The position numbers were made by a program, and so were the translations under genes. Under the pieces are notes generated by a model. That model did no database searches. It was not told where the DNA came from and worked only from the letters and a program-made list of their open reading frames with translations. 61,981 bases of DNA from Zoogloea sp. (GTDB lineage Bacteria > Pseudomonadota > Gammaproteobacteria > Burkholderiales > Rhodocyclaceae): contig JAKLLO010000005.1 in the NCBI GenBank assembly GCA_023150095.1, forward strand, positions 1 through 61,981, in the 5' to 3' direction. Below are positions 24,805 through 34,743 of this stretch, one piece after another (positions within the stretch are counted from its first letter, which is position 1; each line of letters begins with the position of its first letter).

Positions 24805-25466
24805 CCGTGACGCCGACCTATCCGAGCCCGCTCGACGACGCAGCGCTGGCCGCCACCTGGGAGGCCGCCTGGTCAGGGCTCGGCCTGCCGGCACCGGCGG
24901 GCCTGCAGGCCCGGCTGATGACCGCGTGGTCGGAGCCGCACCGCCGCTACCACGACCAACGCCACCTGCGGGAGTGCCTGGCGCTGTGGCAGCGCTGGCA
25001 CCAGCACGCCTTGCGCGCCGGCGAGCTGGCCCTCGCGTTGTGGTTCCATGACGCGGTCTACGACCCGCGCGCGAGCGGCAACGAACTGGGCAGCGCCACC
25101 TGGGCGACGCGCTCGCTCGTGGGCGCCGGCGCCGACAGCGAGACGGCGCAGCGCGTGCACGATCTGGTGATGGCCACTCAGCATGACGCGACTGCGGACC
25201 TGGTCGCGAACCCGGACGCACGGCTGATGCTGGACATCGATCTGTCCATCCTGGGCAGCCCGGCCGAACGCTTCGAACGCTACGACCGCGCGGTGCGCCA
25301 GGAGTACGCCTGGGTGCCGGGATGGCGCTACCGACAGGCGCGCGAAGCGGTCCTGCAGGGCTTCCTCGAACGGCCGCGGCTGTACCACAGCGCGCCGGCG
25401 CATGAGCTGCTCGAAGCCCAGGCCCGCGTCAACCTGCGCGCGGCGCTGTCGCGGCTGGCCGAATGA
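24801..25466 (+). CDS. HD-superfamily metal-dependent phosphohydrolase
   Basis: A 221-residue member of the predicted HD phosphohydrolase group (COG4339-like). Metal ligands are visible in order: the His of RRYHDQRHL (about 52), the paired His-Asp of WFHDAVYD (about 84) and the Asp in LMLDIDLSILG (about 148). The characteristic EY(A)W and F.. R..LY.. blocks follow near the C-terminus. The substrate is unknown for this family. It is coupled to the large recombinase gene by a 4-base overlap (ATGA at 25463), so the two probably travel and act together. Confidence 0.82.
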   Translation: MTVTPTYPSPLDDAALAATWEAAWSGLGLPAPAGLQARLMTAWSEPHRRYHDQRHLRECLALWQRWHQHALRAGELALALWFHDAVYDPRASGNELGSATWATRSLVGAGADSETAQRVHDLVMATQHDATADLVANPDARLMLDIDLSILGSPAERFERYDRAVRQEYAWVPGWRYRQAREAVLQGFLERPRLYHSAPAHELLEAQARVNLRAALSRLAE

Positions 25467-27640
25467 GCCGGTCCACCCACGACACCCCGGCGTCGGACGC
25501 CGTGCGTGCCGTCAGACCATCCGGCACGGACAGCCGCGCCGAGTCGATGGGGCAGGGCGCGCTGGCGCCCTTGTTCGACGCACCGTCGCTCGACGCGCGG
25601 CATGTTCGGGCCCGCCCGGGACCCACCACGGCCAGCGCCGCCCGCCAGCGCAAGCTGCATGTCGGGCACTTCGCCTTCATGCGCGCGGTGGTGCAGGGGC
25701 TGGACCCGCGCGACAGCTGGGAGCGCTACCTGCGTCTCGAGGGCGAGGCCAGCGACCAGCGCACCGTGCGCGCCACCATCGCCTGGATCCGCGACGAATT
25801 CGCCGCCGCGGCGAAGCGGCAGGACCAGTTCGGCACCGCGCGCCTGGTGCGCATCGACGCCACCCGCATCGCCGACCCGGTGCTTGAGCTGCCGAGTCTG
25901 GAGGCGTTCGCCGCGGAGCAGGGCCTGGAGGACGAACGCCAGGCCGAGCAGATCGCTGCCTACGAGGCGGTGTACGGCCGCGCCACGCAGCGCCTGCGCC
26001 GGCGCGCACGCCTGATCGCACGCCAGCTCGAGGCGCTACGCTGGCTCGAGGGGCTGATCGCCCAGTCGCCGAAGGCCGGCGACGCCGTCGCCGCCTGGCT
26101 CAACCCAACGCTGGCCGGCCACCTCGAGGCGGCCGACATCTTCACGCTGGCGCAGCTGGTTGAGCGCATCAACGGGGTGGGCCTTCGCTGGCACGCCGGC
26201 ATCCGCGCGCTGGGCGAGGGCAAGGCCCAGCGCATCGTCGAGTGGCTGCAGGAGCACCAGGACAGCATCGCGCTGCAGCTGGGTCGCCACGTGGCGATGC
26301 CGCGCAGCCGGCTCTACGCGCATGAGCTGCGGGCCGTGGTGGCCGCGGCCACGGACATCCGTCCGCTGGAGAAGTTCATCGTGCCGGCCGAGCTCGACGG
26401 CACCCAGGGCCTGTACCGCCGCCCGCAGGCGCAGTGCCTGCTGAAGGCCACCAACGACTACCAGGCCATCCTCGCCTGGCTGCGCGCCAAGCAGGGGCTG
26501 ACACCGGAGCAGAAGGCGCAGCTCAAGTCCCGTCGGCGCCAGCGCGACACCGGTGTCGAGCAGGACCTGGACTGGTTGCAGTTGCTGTCGCACACCCAGC
26601 GCGCCTACCGCAAGGAGGCCGAACGCTTCCTGCTCTGGGCGATCACCCAGCAGGGCAAGGCGCTGTCCTCGATGAGCAACGAGGACTGCATCGCCTACCG
26701 CGACTTCCTGGCCGACCCCCAGCCGCGCAGCCGCTGGTGCGGCGCGCGCGCGCGCGAGCGCTGGTCGCCGCTGTGGCGGCCCTTCGAGGGCCCGCTGTCG
26801 CCGTCGGCGCAGCGCCATGCCATCACGATCCTGAAGAACCTCTACGCCTTCCTTGTCGACCAGAACTACCTGATGGGCAACCCGTGGTCGGCGGTGGGTG
26901 TGCCGCGCGCGGCCGGACCGAAGCTGAACGCCGGGCGCAGCTTCAGCGTGGCGCAGTGGCAGTTCATCGAGGCGCAGTTGCAGATGCTGCCCGTAACCTC
27001 GGCCCACCAGCGGCTGCGCTTCGCGCTGCACCTGCTCTATGCCACCGGGCTGCGGCTGTCGGAGGCGGTGGCCGCCCGGGTGGACGACCTGCAGTGGGTG
27101 GAGTACCCGGCCGAGGCCTCGGACGACGAGCCGCTGCAGGGCTGGCTGCTGCGGGTGATCGGCAAGGGGCACAAGGAACGCGAGGTGCCGCTGCCCTCCG
27201 AGGTGGTGGGCGAGCTGGCCCGCTACCTGGCCTCGCGCGGGCTCGAGGCGGATCCGCAGGACATCGGCAACCAGGGCGCCTTCCTGCTGGGCAAGGCGAG
27301 CGACGCCGCCGAGCGTGCGCCGGGCCTGAGCGCGGGGCAGGTGTTCGACCCCCGGCAGGGCATCGCCGCGACGACGCTGTACGACCAGGTGAAGGCGTTC
27401 TTCGCCGACTGCGCCAGCGTGCTGCGCCAGCAAGGCGATGCCAAGGGAGCCGAGCGCTTTGCGCGCGCCAGCACGCACTGGTTGCGCCACTCGCACGCCA
27501 GCCATGCAATCGCCGCGGGCATGCCCATCGAGATCGCGCAGCAGAACCTGGGCCACGCCTCGCTGGCCACCACGACGGTGTATGTGACCACCGAGAAGCG
27601 GCGCCGGATGAAGGCGGTCGAGGCGTTCTGGCGTCGATAG
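25463..27640 (+). CDS. Large tyrosine recombinase with extended N-terminus
   Basis: A 725-residue site-specific recombinase, about twice the usual size. The first 300 residues are a helical extension of the DUF3701-like kind with RQRKLHVGHFAFMRAVVQGL and a helix-hairpin-helix-like stretch. A SAM-like core-binding domain occupies about 360-490. The catalytic domain is complete: ATGLRLSEA (Arg I), THWLRHSHASH (His-x-x-Arg, about 675), LGHASLATTTVYVT (His and Tyr nucleophile). Its ATG overlaps the HD gene stop. A 25-base perfect inverted repeat starts 80 bp after the stop and may be its site. Likely an active recombinase of a mobile unit. Confidence 0.88.
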   Translation: MSRSTHDTPASDAVRAVRPSGTDSRAESMGQGALAPLFDAPSLDARHVRARPGPTTASAARQRKLHVGHFAFMRAVVQGLDPRDSWERYLRLEGEASDQRTVRATIAWIRDEFAAAAKRQDQFGTARLVRIDATRIADPVLELPSLEAFAAEQGLEDERQAEQIAAYEAVYGRATQRLRRRARLIARQLEALRWLEGLIAQSPKAGDAVAAWLNPTLAGHLEAADIFTLAQLVERINGVGLRWHAGIRALGEGKAQRIVEWLQEHQDSIALQLGRHVAMPRSRLYAHELRAVVAAATDIRPLEKFIVPAELDGTQGLYRRPQAQCLLKATNDYQAILAWLRAKQGLTPEQKAQLKSRRRQRDTGVEQDLDWLQLLSHTQRAYRKEAERFLLWAITQQGKALSSMSNEDCIAYRDFLADPQPRSRWCGARARERWSPLWRPFEGPLSPSAQRHAITILKNLYAFLVDQNYLMGNPWSAVGVPRAAGPKLNAGRSFSVAQWQFIEAQLQMLPVTSAHQRLRFALHLLYATGLRLSEAVAARVDDLQWVEYPAEASDDEPLQGWLLRVIGKGHKEREVPLPSEVVGELARYLASRGLEADPQDIGNQGAFLLGKASDAAERAPGLSAGQVFDPRQGIAATTLYDQVKAFFADCASVLRQQGDAKGAERFARASTHWLRHSHASHAIAAGMPIEIAQQNLGHASLATTTVYVTTEKRRRMKAVEAFWRR

Positions 27641-27720
27641 CTGGGGCAGGGCGGAGGCGGCGGGTGCGACGGCCCTGCGTGGCCCTGTCGTGCCCTTGGC
27701 GGCCGCGCCCAGGCTGCCGG

Positions 27721-27986
27721 GGCGTACCTGATAGACCGAACCAGGCGCATCGCCGGTCATCCCCGGGCGCGGCGTGGTCGCCGAGCGTGGGCCGATGGGG
27801 CGGTCGCCCGAGACACCTGATGCGTCAGGCCATTGGCTGCGCGCTCATAAGTCGCTGTGGACCCTGGAAGGTAAGCGAGCGCTGACACCGCGTGAGGTGT
27901 TGACGTTCGAAGTCACGCCTGATGGGGTCGGTGCCGGTTGCTCTGATGGGCGCAGGCCTGCCCTGGTTCGGTCTATCAGGTACGCC
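27721..27986. repeat. 25-base perfect inverted repeat behind the large recombinase
   Basis: Arms at 27721-27745 and 27962-27986, each beginning or ending with GGCGTACCTG/CAGGTACGCC and sharing all 25 bases in inverted orientation, 216 bases apart. The interior has no convincing gene, so this could be a MITE-like unit or a pair of recombination sites. The rest of the gap 27641-28343 shows only a weak minus-strand frame (27825-28304) that runs through the repeat and looks degenerate. Confidence 0.65.
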
Positions 27987-28343
27987 TGCGATCGCGGGTG
28001 CGGACGGCGGCCGGTTGCGCACAGGCAGGGCCTCCTCACTCAACAGTCCGAGCCGCTCGAGCAGATCTGGGTGCCGGTCCAGCCGAACCGTGCCGGCGTT
28101 GTCCACCCACGCGCCGCAGCGCTCGGACAACTCCGCTGCCCACCCGAGGTTGCTTTTCCGGCTGACGTACTGCAGACCATCGCGGCCGCCATGCTCACCG
28201 GCGAAGTCAAGCGCGGATCGGCCAGTCTCGAGCCGGGTGAAGCACCCGCTCGCGCTTCCCGCTGCCCACGGTCTCGGCAGGCCTCTGATCTTGGGCGATG
28301 TCACTCACTGCGCACAAGTTGCCCTTCCGAGTGAGGGCATCGT

Positions 28344-28450
28344 CATCAAACGAGCGCAAGAAACCAGATATATGTCATTAAACGAACGCGGTTTGGCTGC
28401 GACGGAAGCTTGGTCCGTAGGATAGACGGCCAATCTGTGTTCGTTTAATG
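28344..28450. promoter_or_regulatory. Three-site operator of the Fic gene
   Basis: CATCAAACGAGC (28344-28355), CATTAAACGAAC (28376-28387) and the inverted copy GTTCGTTTAATG (28439-28450). The first two are 32 bp apart (three helical turns); the last contains the ATG at 28448. The layout suggests autoregulation by the Fic protein's own N-terminal domain. Confidence 0.65.
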
Positions 28451-30079
28451 TCGAACTCCGCAATCTTGTGTCAGACTGATGACATGGAGACCTTCAATCC
28501 CGCCGTGCTGCGTACATCTGCTGACGCCCTTCCAGAGATTGTCTTCACGCCTCCGAACGACAACGCCGCTGCGCAGCGCGTCTCCCGCATGCGCCAACAG
28601 GGGTTGCTCCGGCAACTGTATAGAGGTGTCTACACCTCCAACCTGAACGCTGAGGACGCGGACGTCGTCAGGCGGAACTGGTCCCGCATCCTGGACTACC
28701 TGGCCCCGGGCTGCGTGCTGTCGCATCGCAGCGCCTTCGACTCGAGGCCAAAGAATGGACTCGCCTACATCAGCCGGGCAGAAGGTCGTCGCGACCTCGA
28801 ATTGCCCGGCTTGACGTTCAAGGGGCTCGTCAAGCCGTCGCTCGGACCTTTGACCAACACAGAGCGTCCCGGGGCTGCCGACGTGCCTTACCAAGGGTTC
28901 TACGTTTCCAGCCAGGCGCGCGCATACCTTGAGAATCTCACCGCCGACAAGCGGATGGCGCCACGGCAGCTACCGCGCACAGAAATCGAGGAACGGCTTG
29001 AGAAGCTCATCACGCTCCGTGGCGCTCGTGCGGCCAACGCATTGCGCGATGACGCTCGTGAAGTAGCTGAACGCCTTGGCCTGGAGGCCGAGTTCAAGAC
29101 GCTCGACCGATTTATCGGCGCCATGCTGGGCACGCACTCCGCCAGGGTGCTCGGAAGCCGCGTGGCGCTTGCTCGCGCACACGGGCTGCCGTACGACCCT
29201 CAACGTGTCGAACTCTTCGAAAAGATTGCCGCGCAGCTTCGCAACCAAGACTTTCCGGACGTTCCTGAGCCGGCGAGGAAAGGCTCTGCCCGTGAAGTGT
29301 TTGCCTTCGTCGAGTCGTACTTCTCGAACTACATCGAAGGGACCACCTTCACCGTGGAAGAGGCCGAGGACATTGTTTTCCATGGCCGCATCATTCCAAA
29401 TCGCTCGGAAGACTCTCACGACATCAAAGGGACTTTCGACGCGACATTGCGGAACCCGTTCTATGGCGAGACTCCGCAAAAAGCCGAAGACTTCCTCGCG
29501 TGGTTGCAGCGAGCCAATGCCCTGGTCATGCAGGCCCGCAAGGACAAACATCCTGGCGAGTGGAAGCTCGACGCAAACCAAGCCGGGAGCACCTTGTTTG
29601 TCCTGCCGGAGCTCGTACCTGAGACGCTGCGGAAGGCATGGTCAATGATGCCGTTGCTCGAACAGCCGATGCAGCGCGCACTCTTCGCGATGTTCGTGGT
29701 GAGCGAGACTCATCCGTTCACTGATGGCAACGGCCGAACCTCGCGACTTCTGATGAACGCCTTTCTGTCTCAGCACGGACAGTGCCGGATCATTATTCCG
29801 ACTGTCTTCCGCGAAGACTACCTGTTGTCCCTCAAGGCCATCAGCCATCAAGGCGACGCCACCGCCTACATGCGCGCGATGGGCATCGGGCAGGCCTGGG
29901 CCAGCGAGCTGAACTATGAAGTCGATGTGCCCGAGATGAACCGGCAACTTGACGAATGCAACGCCAAGAAGGAAGACACCCGCGTCTTCCGCCTGCTGTC
30001 CCCCAAGACAAGGCAGCCGATGAGCGCAGAGAGGTGGCCACCGAAGGACTTGCCCGAGGGAGAGGGCGCAGGAACATGA
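28448..30079 (+). CDS. Fic-domain AMP-transferase with AbiEi-like N-terminal domain
   Basis: A 543-residue protein (or 531 from ATG 28484). Residues 25-190 resemble the AbiEi/type IV antitoxin winged-helix region: RVSRMRQQGLLRQLYRGVYT, then LAPGCVLSHRSAFDSR. The C-terminal half is a Fic domain with the complete active site HPFTDGNGRTSR at about 422-433. Upstream of it lies the inhibitory helix motif S-NYI-EG (293-298), so this is a self-inhibited class of Fic enzyme, which transfers AMP (or another nucleotide) to target proteins. The N-terminal domain probably binds the three-site operator at 28344-28450. A 93-codon ORF is coupled to its stop. Function likely toxin-like or stress-related. Confidence 0.85.
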   Translation: MSNSAILCQTDDMETFNPAVLRTSADALPEIVFTPPNDNAAAQRVSRMRQQGLLRQLYRGVYTSNLNAEDADVVRRNWSRILDYLAPGCVLSHRSAFDSRPKNGLAYISRAEGRRDLELPGLTFKGLVKPSLGPLTNTERPGAADVPYQGFYVSSQARAYLENLTADKRMAPRQLPRTEIEERLEKLITLRGARAANALRDDAREVAERLGLEAEFKTLDRFIGAMLGTHSARVLGSRVALARAHGLPYDPQRVELFEKIAAQLRNQDFPDVPEPARKGSAREVFAFVESYFSNYIEGTTFTVEEAEDIVFHGRIIPNRSEDSHDIKGTFDATLRNPFYGETPQKAEDFLAWLQRANALVMQARKDKHPGEWKLDANQAGSTLFVLPELVPETLRKAWSMMPLLEQPMQRALFAMFVVSETHPFTDGNGRTSRLLMNAFLSQHGQCRIIIPTVFREDYLLSLKAISHQGDATAYMRAMGIGQAWASELNYEVDVPEMNRQLDECNAKKEDTRVFRLLSPKTRQPMSAERWPPKDLPEGEGAGT

Positions 30080-30354
30080 GGCGGCCGATGTCGGGAATGA
30101 AGTACGCGTCGTCTGCGAGTTACAGCGACGATCGAGGACCCCTGCTGCCTCAGGTTGGTACGGCTGGAGGGGGCAGGTCACAGGCATTCGAGGACATCGT
30201 CCAGAGATGCGGCTTCAGCGGTGCCGTCATGCAGGCCTTGCAGACCGCGCGGGTGGAACGCGCAATCGACCCGCACGATGAGCCGGCCACCCGACGCCCT
30301 GCGGGTTCGACGTCCCGCGACGCGGAGCCCAAGACCAGCAAACCGGGGACTTGA
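30076..30354 (+). CDS. Hypothetical protein coupled to the Fic gene
   Basis: A 92-residue frame whose ATG overlaps the Fic stop (ATGA). It begins MRRPMSGMKYASSASYSDDR and has a more convincing middle (QAFEDIVQRCGFSGAVMQAL), then a low-complexity tail. No family recognised. Overlap suggests cotranslation, but coding potential is modest. Confidence 0.4.
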   Translation: MRRPMSGMKYASSASYSDDRGPLLPQVGTAGGGRSQAFEDIVQRCGFSGAVMQALQTARVERAIDPHDEPATRRPAGSTSRDAEPKTSKPGT

Positions 30355-30389
30355 GCAAGCCCCGGTTGGGGTGGTAACTTGGCGCGACC

Positions 30390-30515
30390 ATGAGCCTGTC
30401 GACCGGCATCTATCTCTTCCTGGGCATCGCGCTCGCCGCGGGCCTGGCGATCAACTGGGCGCAGCGGCGCGAGTTGCGGCGGCGTTCGCGTGATGTCACC
30501 GCGCCGCAGGAGTAG
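30390..30515 (+). CDS. Small single-span membrane protein, 41 residues
   Basis: A short frame: MSLSTGIYLFLGIALAAGLA forms one membrane helix, followed by a basic tail with QRRELRRRSRDV that would face the cytoplasm. No clear ribosome-binding site. It sits between the Fic group and the convergent helicase remnant. Small membrane proteins of this type are found as toxins or accessory peptides, but nothing here shows which. Confidence 0.4.
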   Translation: MSLSTGIYLFLGIALAAGLAINWAQRRELRRRSRDVTAPQE

Positions 30516-30535
30516 GCCCACCCTCTGCGGACGCC

Positions 30536-32133
30536 TCACGGGCCCAGCGCGCGCTCCAGGACAGCCCGGGTTCTGTCGGAGACCACCCATTCGAGGTGCA
30601 TGCGGGCCCGCGTGAGGCCGACAAAAAGCAGCCGTCGGGTCATGGGGTCCAGTCCTTCCAGATCGCACTCCGTCAGAACGATCGCCGCCGCTGCCTGGCC
30701 CTTGAAGCGGCGCACGGAGTCGATCAGCAGCGGCCCCTCGGTCCAGATTGCGCCGCCGCCGTCGTCATAGCGTCCCGTGAAGCGACGCAGCGGCCAGCTC
30801 CCCAGGTGGTCCAGGCCCTGCAGTGCGGACCGCTCCCGGCCGCGCATGCTGACCACGGCCACGTCCTCGATCGCGAAGCCGCGCCGCAGGCAGCGCTCGA
30901 CGGCTTCCACCGTGCGCCCGCCGACATCGCATGCCCCGTGTAGGCGATGGGGTCCGGCATCTCGCCCTCGCAGGCGGAGCAGGCCTCGACCTCCACCTCC
31001 GTCAGGCGCAGGCCGTTGATCAGCCTGACCAGCGCGCGGGGCGACCTGAAGTTCTCGTTCGACGTCACGGTCACCGCGTCGGCGATGTCGAACTGCGCGC
31101 GGTCCGGGTACAACTGCTGGGCAGGATCCTCCAGCAGGACGGCGCGTCCATCCGGGCGCAGGCGGGCCAGCATGGCCTGCACCCACTCCGGCTGCAGATC
31201 CTGAACCTCATCCAGCACCACCAGATCGAGGTCGGGCACGGCCTCGCCGATCGTCTCGATGCAGTGATCCGCGATGTCCTGGAAGGCGCTGTTCGCGCCG
31301 AAGTCGACCACTCGCCCTGAGCGTCGCGCGAAGCGCAATGCAAACTCATGGAAGGTCTCCGCGGGCGCCCTCACCGGAGCGACCCGGGCCATGTGGTCGG
31401 CCAGCGCGCGGTTGAAGCAGATGTAGGCCGCCCGGCGCCCTGCGGCGTCGGCATCGCGAAGCAGGCGCAGCGCGAGCTGGGTCTTGCCCGATCCGGCCGT
31501 GGCCACGACGCGGATGACACCGGACGGCGACTCGATCCTCGGTACCCAGGTGGCGAGCCCCGCCGACAGCAGCGTGCTGGCCTGCTGCAGCCGCCCCGCC
31601 AGCGCCGACACATCCGGCTGGACCCGAAAGCGGTTCTCGAAGAAGGCGACTACCCGCCCGGCCAGTTCTCTGTCGCTGACACCCGGCCCGAGAACCTGCG
31701 TGATCCGCGAGACGATGCTCGGAAGGTCCGCGCTGTCGACGATCCGCTCGCGAGGCCATTGGGCGGTGTCCGACTGCACCCGCACGCCCGGAAGCACCAG
31801 CAGATGGCGCAGGTTCACCCGCAGGCCCGCATCCTGCAATCGCGACCGCATGGCGCCGTACTGCAGGCCGACCTGCGCCTTCACGTCCTTGGACCGATCG
31901 CCGTAGACCTTGAAGATGCCGTCCGGTCGGAACTCGAGTCCACCGGATTTCACTTCCACCAGCAGCACGTCGCCGCCCTGGTTCACCACCACGATGTCGA
32001 TCTCGCCGTGCTGTTCCTGCTCGCCTGTTGCCGCTGATGTAAATCCGCCTCTATTCGCTGGCGAGGTGGCGGATTTGCAGGTGGGCGCGGACGTGCGGTG
32101 GAGCGACCACGGCCCAATGGCATCAGGGCCTGC
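30536..32133 (-). pseudogene. NERD-nuclease/UvrD-type helicase, truncated and frameshifted
   Basis: Remnant of a NERD-domain DNA helicase. The N-terminal nuclease-related domain begins HGEIDIVVVNQGGDVLLVEV with the expected E-x-K-like VEVKSG. Walker A is VVATAGSGKTQL and Walker B is DLVVLDEVQDLQ, typical of UvrD/PcrA motors; the C-terminal VFVGLTRAR-like motif is FVGLTRARMHL. The 5' end stops at the left end of Tn2 (32134), losing the start. Near 30935-30945 the frame shifts: a one-base loss (or two-base gain) after AYTGHA moves the last 130 codons to another frame. Both lesions point to a dead gene, unless the shift is a sequencing error. Confidence 0.75.
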
Positions 32134-32261
32134 TGTCAAACGCAGTGAAGTTGCTACGTTTGTGTGGGTAAAGTCGTAAATTCCCCGGGCTACCCGTCGA
32201 CCGCCGAAGAAATGCCTTGACTGACGAGGACTTAGGAGCAATTGCACTAAAGTTGAGAATT
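32134..32261 (+). repeat. Left end of Tn2
   Basis: Terminal TGTCAAACGCAG followed by TGAAGTTGC (32146-32154) and a degenerate site TAAAGTTGAGAATTG near 32247, which overlaps the tniQ stop. They match the inverted TTTTGCAACTTCA sites of the right end. Confidence 0.7.
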
Positions 32262-32673
32262 GATGTGCTGCTGTGTCCAGCGGCGGCGTGCAAGCGCCGG
32301 GAGGTGCACTGCACTGCCATGGAGGAGGTAGAAGCGCTGCCTTCTCATGAACTTCGCGAGCGAGAGCCATGCCCGCGCAGACAACTCCAGATCTTCGAGC
32401 AGCCAGTTCCTCTCGACGATGTGCCACTGGCTCGGGGCGATGTACGACGGTCGAGGCGGCAGGTGTGCGAGCCAACCCACGAGGCCCAAGGCTGGCCCAG
32501 TGGTCTCGGTGTGTGCCGCCGCCGCCTGATGCGAGCCAAACCAGCTCACGGCCCAGCCCAAGGTGGCGGCGACGCGTTGCGAGGCGCTGTCGGTTGGCAT
32601 GATGAGGCCATCGAGCAGGAGACGGAGCCAGCGCCGCTCCATTTGCTGCGGATCGGCCGCGCGCTCGAACAGC
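32247..32673 (-). pseudogene. tniQ: tniQ of Tn2, 3' fragment
   Basis: The C-terminal 140 codons of the split TniQ. Removing the IS21-family element and one copy of AACAGC joins this frame exactly to the 5' fragment at 38921-39879, giving a 459-codon gene; the junction reads RSWLFERAADPQQMERRWLR. The fragment includes ATLGWAVSWFGSHQAA and ends at a TAG inside a TniA-type repeat of the transposon end. No start of its own. TniQ function in Tn2 is therefore lost unless supplied in trans. Confidence 0.82.
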
Positions 32674-32808
32674 TGCGTATTTCAGCGATCGTGGACGCCT
32701 GTTTCAGTCTGATCGTGGACGGTGAAACGGCGTCGCGGAGGGCCCGCCGGGGAGGCGCGCAAGCACGAGGGTCGAATGTAGCCCAACCGTCCACGATCAG
32801 CCTGAAAC
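32674..32808. repeat. IS21 left-end repeats
   Basis: Copies of the motif TTTCAG..(TGA)TCGTGGACG begin at 32680 and 32703, and an inverted copy CGTCCACGATCAGCCTGAAA starts at 32788. They match the five-copy array at the other end. Confidence 0.75.
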
Positions 32809-32956
32809 GCTCTGCCGCCAAAGGCGTGTTGAGGGTGGGTTTGGGGTTGGATTGATCTTCAGATCTCAGGCCCCTGCCAGGCCGCCGGAGGCGCCCCGAC
32901 CGGGCCATGTACTCATGTCCGGTCTTGCCTGTCTGGGGCGTGGATGACAGCCCGGT

Positions 32957-33703
32957 TCACGTTGCCGCTGCCGCGTCGGCGTCGCGCATTGAGCGAGTGC
33001 CCTTGAGTTCGATCTTGTGGCTTGAGTGCACGACCCGGTCGAGGATCGCATCGGCCAGCGTCGGGTCGTTGAGGTAGGTGTGCCAGGCCTTGACCGGCAA
33101 CTGGCTGGTGATCAAGGTCGAGCGCGTGCCGATGCGGTCGTCGAGCAGTTCGAGCAAGTCGTTGCGCTCAGCCGGGCCCATGGGCGAGATCGCAAAATCG
33201 TCGATCACGACCAGGTCAAGCTTGGCCAATGCGGCAAGCCGCCGCGCGAAGCTGCCGTCGCCGTGTGCTACCTGCAGTTCGTCGAACAGTCGTGCCGCGC
33301 GCACGTACAGCACCGAGAAGCCGCTGCGTGCGGCCTGGTGGGCCAAGGCACACGCCAGCCAAGTCTTCCCGCTGCCGGTGGCGCCCGTGATGAGCAGATT
33401 GCGCGCATGGCGCAGCCAGTCGCCGCTGGCCAGCGCGGTGATGAGGCTGCGGTCCAGCGCGCGGCTGGCGCGCCAGTTGATGTCCTCGATGCAGGCCGCG
33501 CCGACCTTGAGCTTGGCGGCCTTGAGCAAGCGCTGCACGCGCCGGTCGTCGCGCCAGGCGACCTCGCGCTGCACCAGCAGCGTCAGCCGCTCGTCGAAGC
33601 TCAGGCCGGCGGCTGCCGTGCTCGTGGCCTGCTCCTCGATGGCGCGGACCATGCCGTCCAGGCGCAGGCTGCGCAGTTGGTCCAGGGTGTGTTCGTTCAA
33701 CAT
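32957..33703 (-). CDS. istB: IstB helper ATPase of the IS21-family element
   Basis: A 248-residue DnaC-like AAA+ ATPase that prepares target DNA for IstA. Walker A is [17 protein letters not shown] (about 105-120) and Walker [14 protein letters not shown]. The N-terminal IstB domain [20 protein letters not shown] is typical. ATG 33703 gives the family's normal length; a longer frame exists but adds unrelated sequence. It follows istA with a gap of 160 bp instead of the usual overlap. It appears intact although its partner is split. Confidence 0.92.
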   Translation of the reverse strand: MLNEHTLDQLRSLRLDGMVRAIEEQATSTAAAGLSFDERLTLLVQREVAWRDDRRVQRLLKAAKLKVGAACIEDINWRASRALDRSLITALASGDWLRHARNLLITGATGSGKTWLACALAHQAARSGFSVLYVRAARLFDELQVAHGDGSFARRLAALAKLDLVVIDDFAISPMGPAERNDLLELLDDRIGTRSTLITSQLPVKAWHTYLNDPTLADAILDRVVHSSHKIELKGTRSMRDADAAAAT

Positions 33704-33865
33704 GGGATAGGTCTTCCAACGGTTGGGTTGCGGTGAGGGTGTTCGGGGGTCAGCCCGGTGGCGTGCGCCAAGGCCCGTGGTGATGTGCTGCTGGGCACCC
33801 TGCACGCCGCCGGTCCAGTGCCCCCGGTGTCGCCGTCCGAAGCCGGACAGCGACACGGCTGGGGG

Positions 33866-34643
33866 TCAGTGGTAGTAGTCGGGCCCGCGCACGTTCTCGT
33901 GCTCGATGGCCGGCATGGACGTGGCGGGAAACAGCGAGGGCTGGCGATCCAGGCCGCACTTGAGGATGTTGGTCACGCTGCGCAGGTTGGGCGCGCGGAT
34001 GACCATGGCGCGCGTGCAGGCGGCCTCCAGCCGCTCGGCGCTGTAGCGGCGCACCAGGGCCAGCAGGCCCAGGCAGGCGCGGTAGCCTTGCTCAGGATGC
34101 GGGCGGTGTTCGAGCTGCCAGGTGACCACCGCGGCAGTGCTCACGCCGATACGCTGGCCCCAGCTGATCAGCTTGGCCGGCGTCCATTGCAGATGCGCGC
34201 GGTGCGACGCCGGCATGTGCTCGGGCGTCGTGGTGAAGCCGCCGCGCACGGTGCTCACGGCGTGGCCGGCCACGCGATGGTTGGACGCGAAGCATTCCAG
34301 CAGATTGCCGGTGACGCGCACGTCGATCTTGGTGCCGACGAGCCGGTGCGGCACGCTGTAGTAGTGGCCCTCGAACTCGATGTGGTAGTCGATGTTGACC
34401 TTGGCGCCGGTCTTCCAGCGGCCGATGGCATAACGCTGGAGCGGCATGGGCCTCAGCGCCGGCGCGTCGAGTGACTCGAAGGCACTTCGACGGCAGCCGG
34501 GCAGCTTCTTGAACGGACGGTTGTTGAGGTCGATGAGCAACTCGGCGATGGCCCTGTTCAGCTCGGCGAGACTGAAGAAGCGGCGGTTGCGCAGACGCGC
34601 CAGGATCCAGCGCTGCACCAGCAAAACTGAGCCCTCGACCTTG
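33866..34643 (-). pseudogene. istA: istA transposase, 3' half
   Basis: C-terminal 258 codons of IstA, resuming at [20 protein letters not shown], the part of the integrase core that holds the last catalytic Glu, followed by the C-terminal beta-barrel region ([20 protein letters not shown]). Joined to the 5' half at 37973, the frame is continuous (PRDKA then KVEGS) and gives 513 residues. The serine-recombinase element separates the two, so the transposase is inactive as it stands. Confidence 0.9.
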
Positions 34644-34743
34644 GGCTTCTCGTAGGTCGAGAACTGCACGCCATACCGGCGATCGAGCATCCGTAGAGTT
34701 CGAAGTCACCCACCCGTTCCACCCGTGGCGTGGCCGACGCTTC

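Noticed and set aside
27825-28304. 159-codon minus-strand frame in the gap before the Fic gene
   Set aside because: It runs through the 25-base inverted repeat and the operator side, has uneven composition and no ribosome-binding site; not called as a gene.
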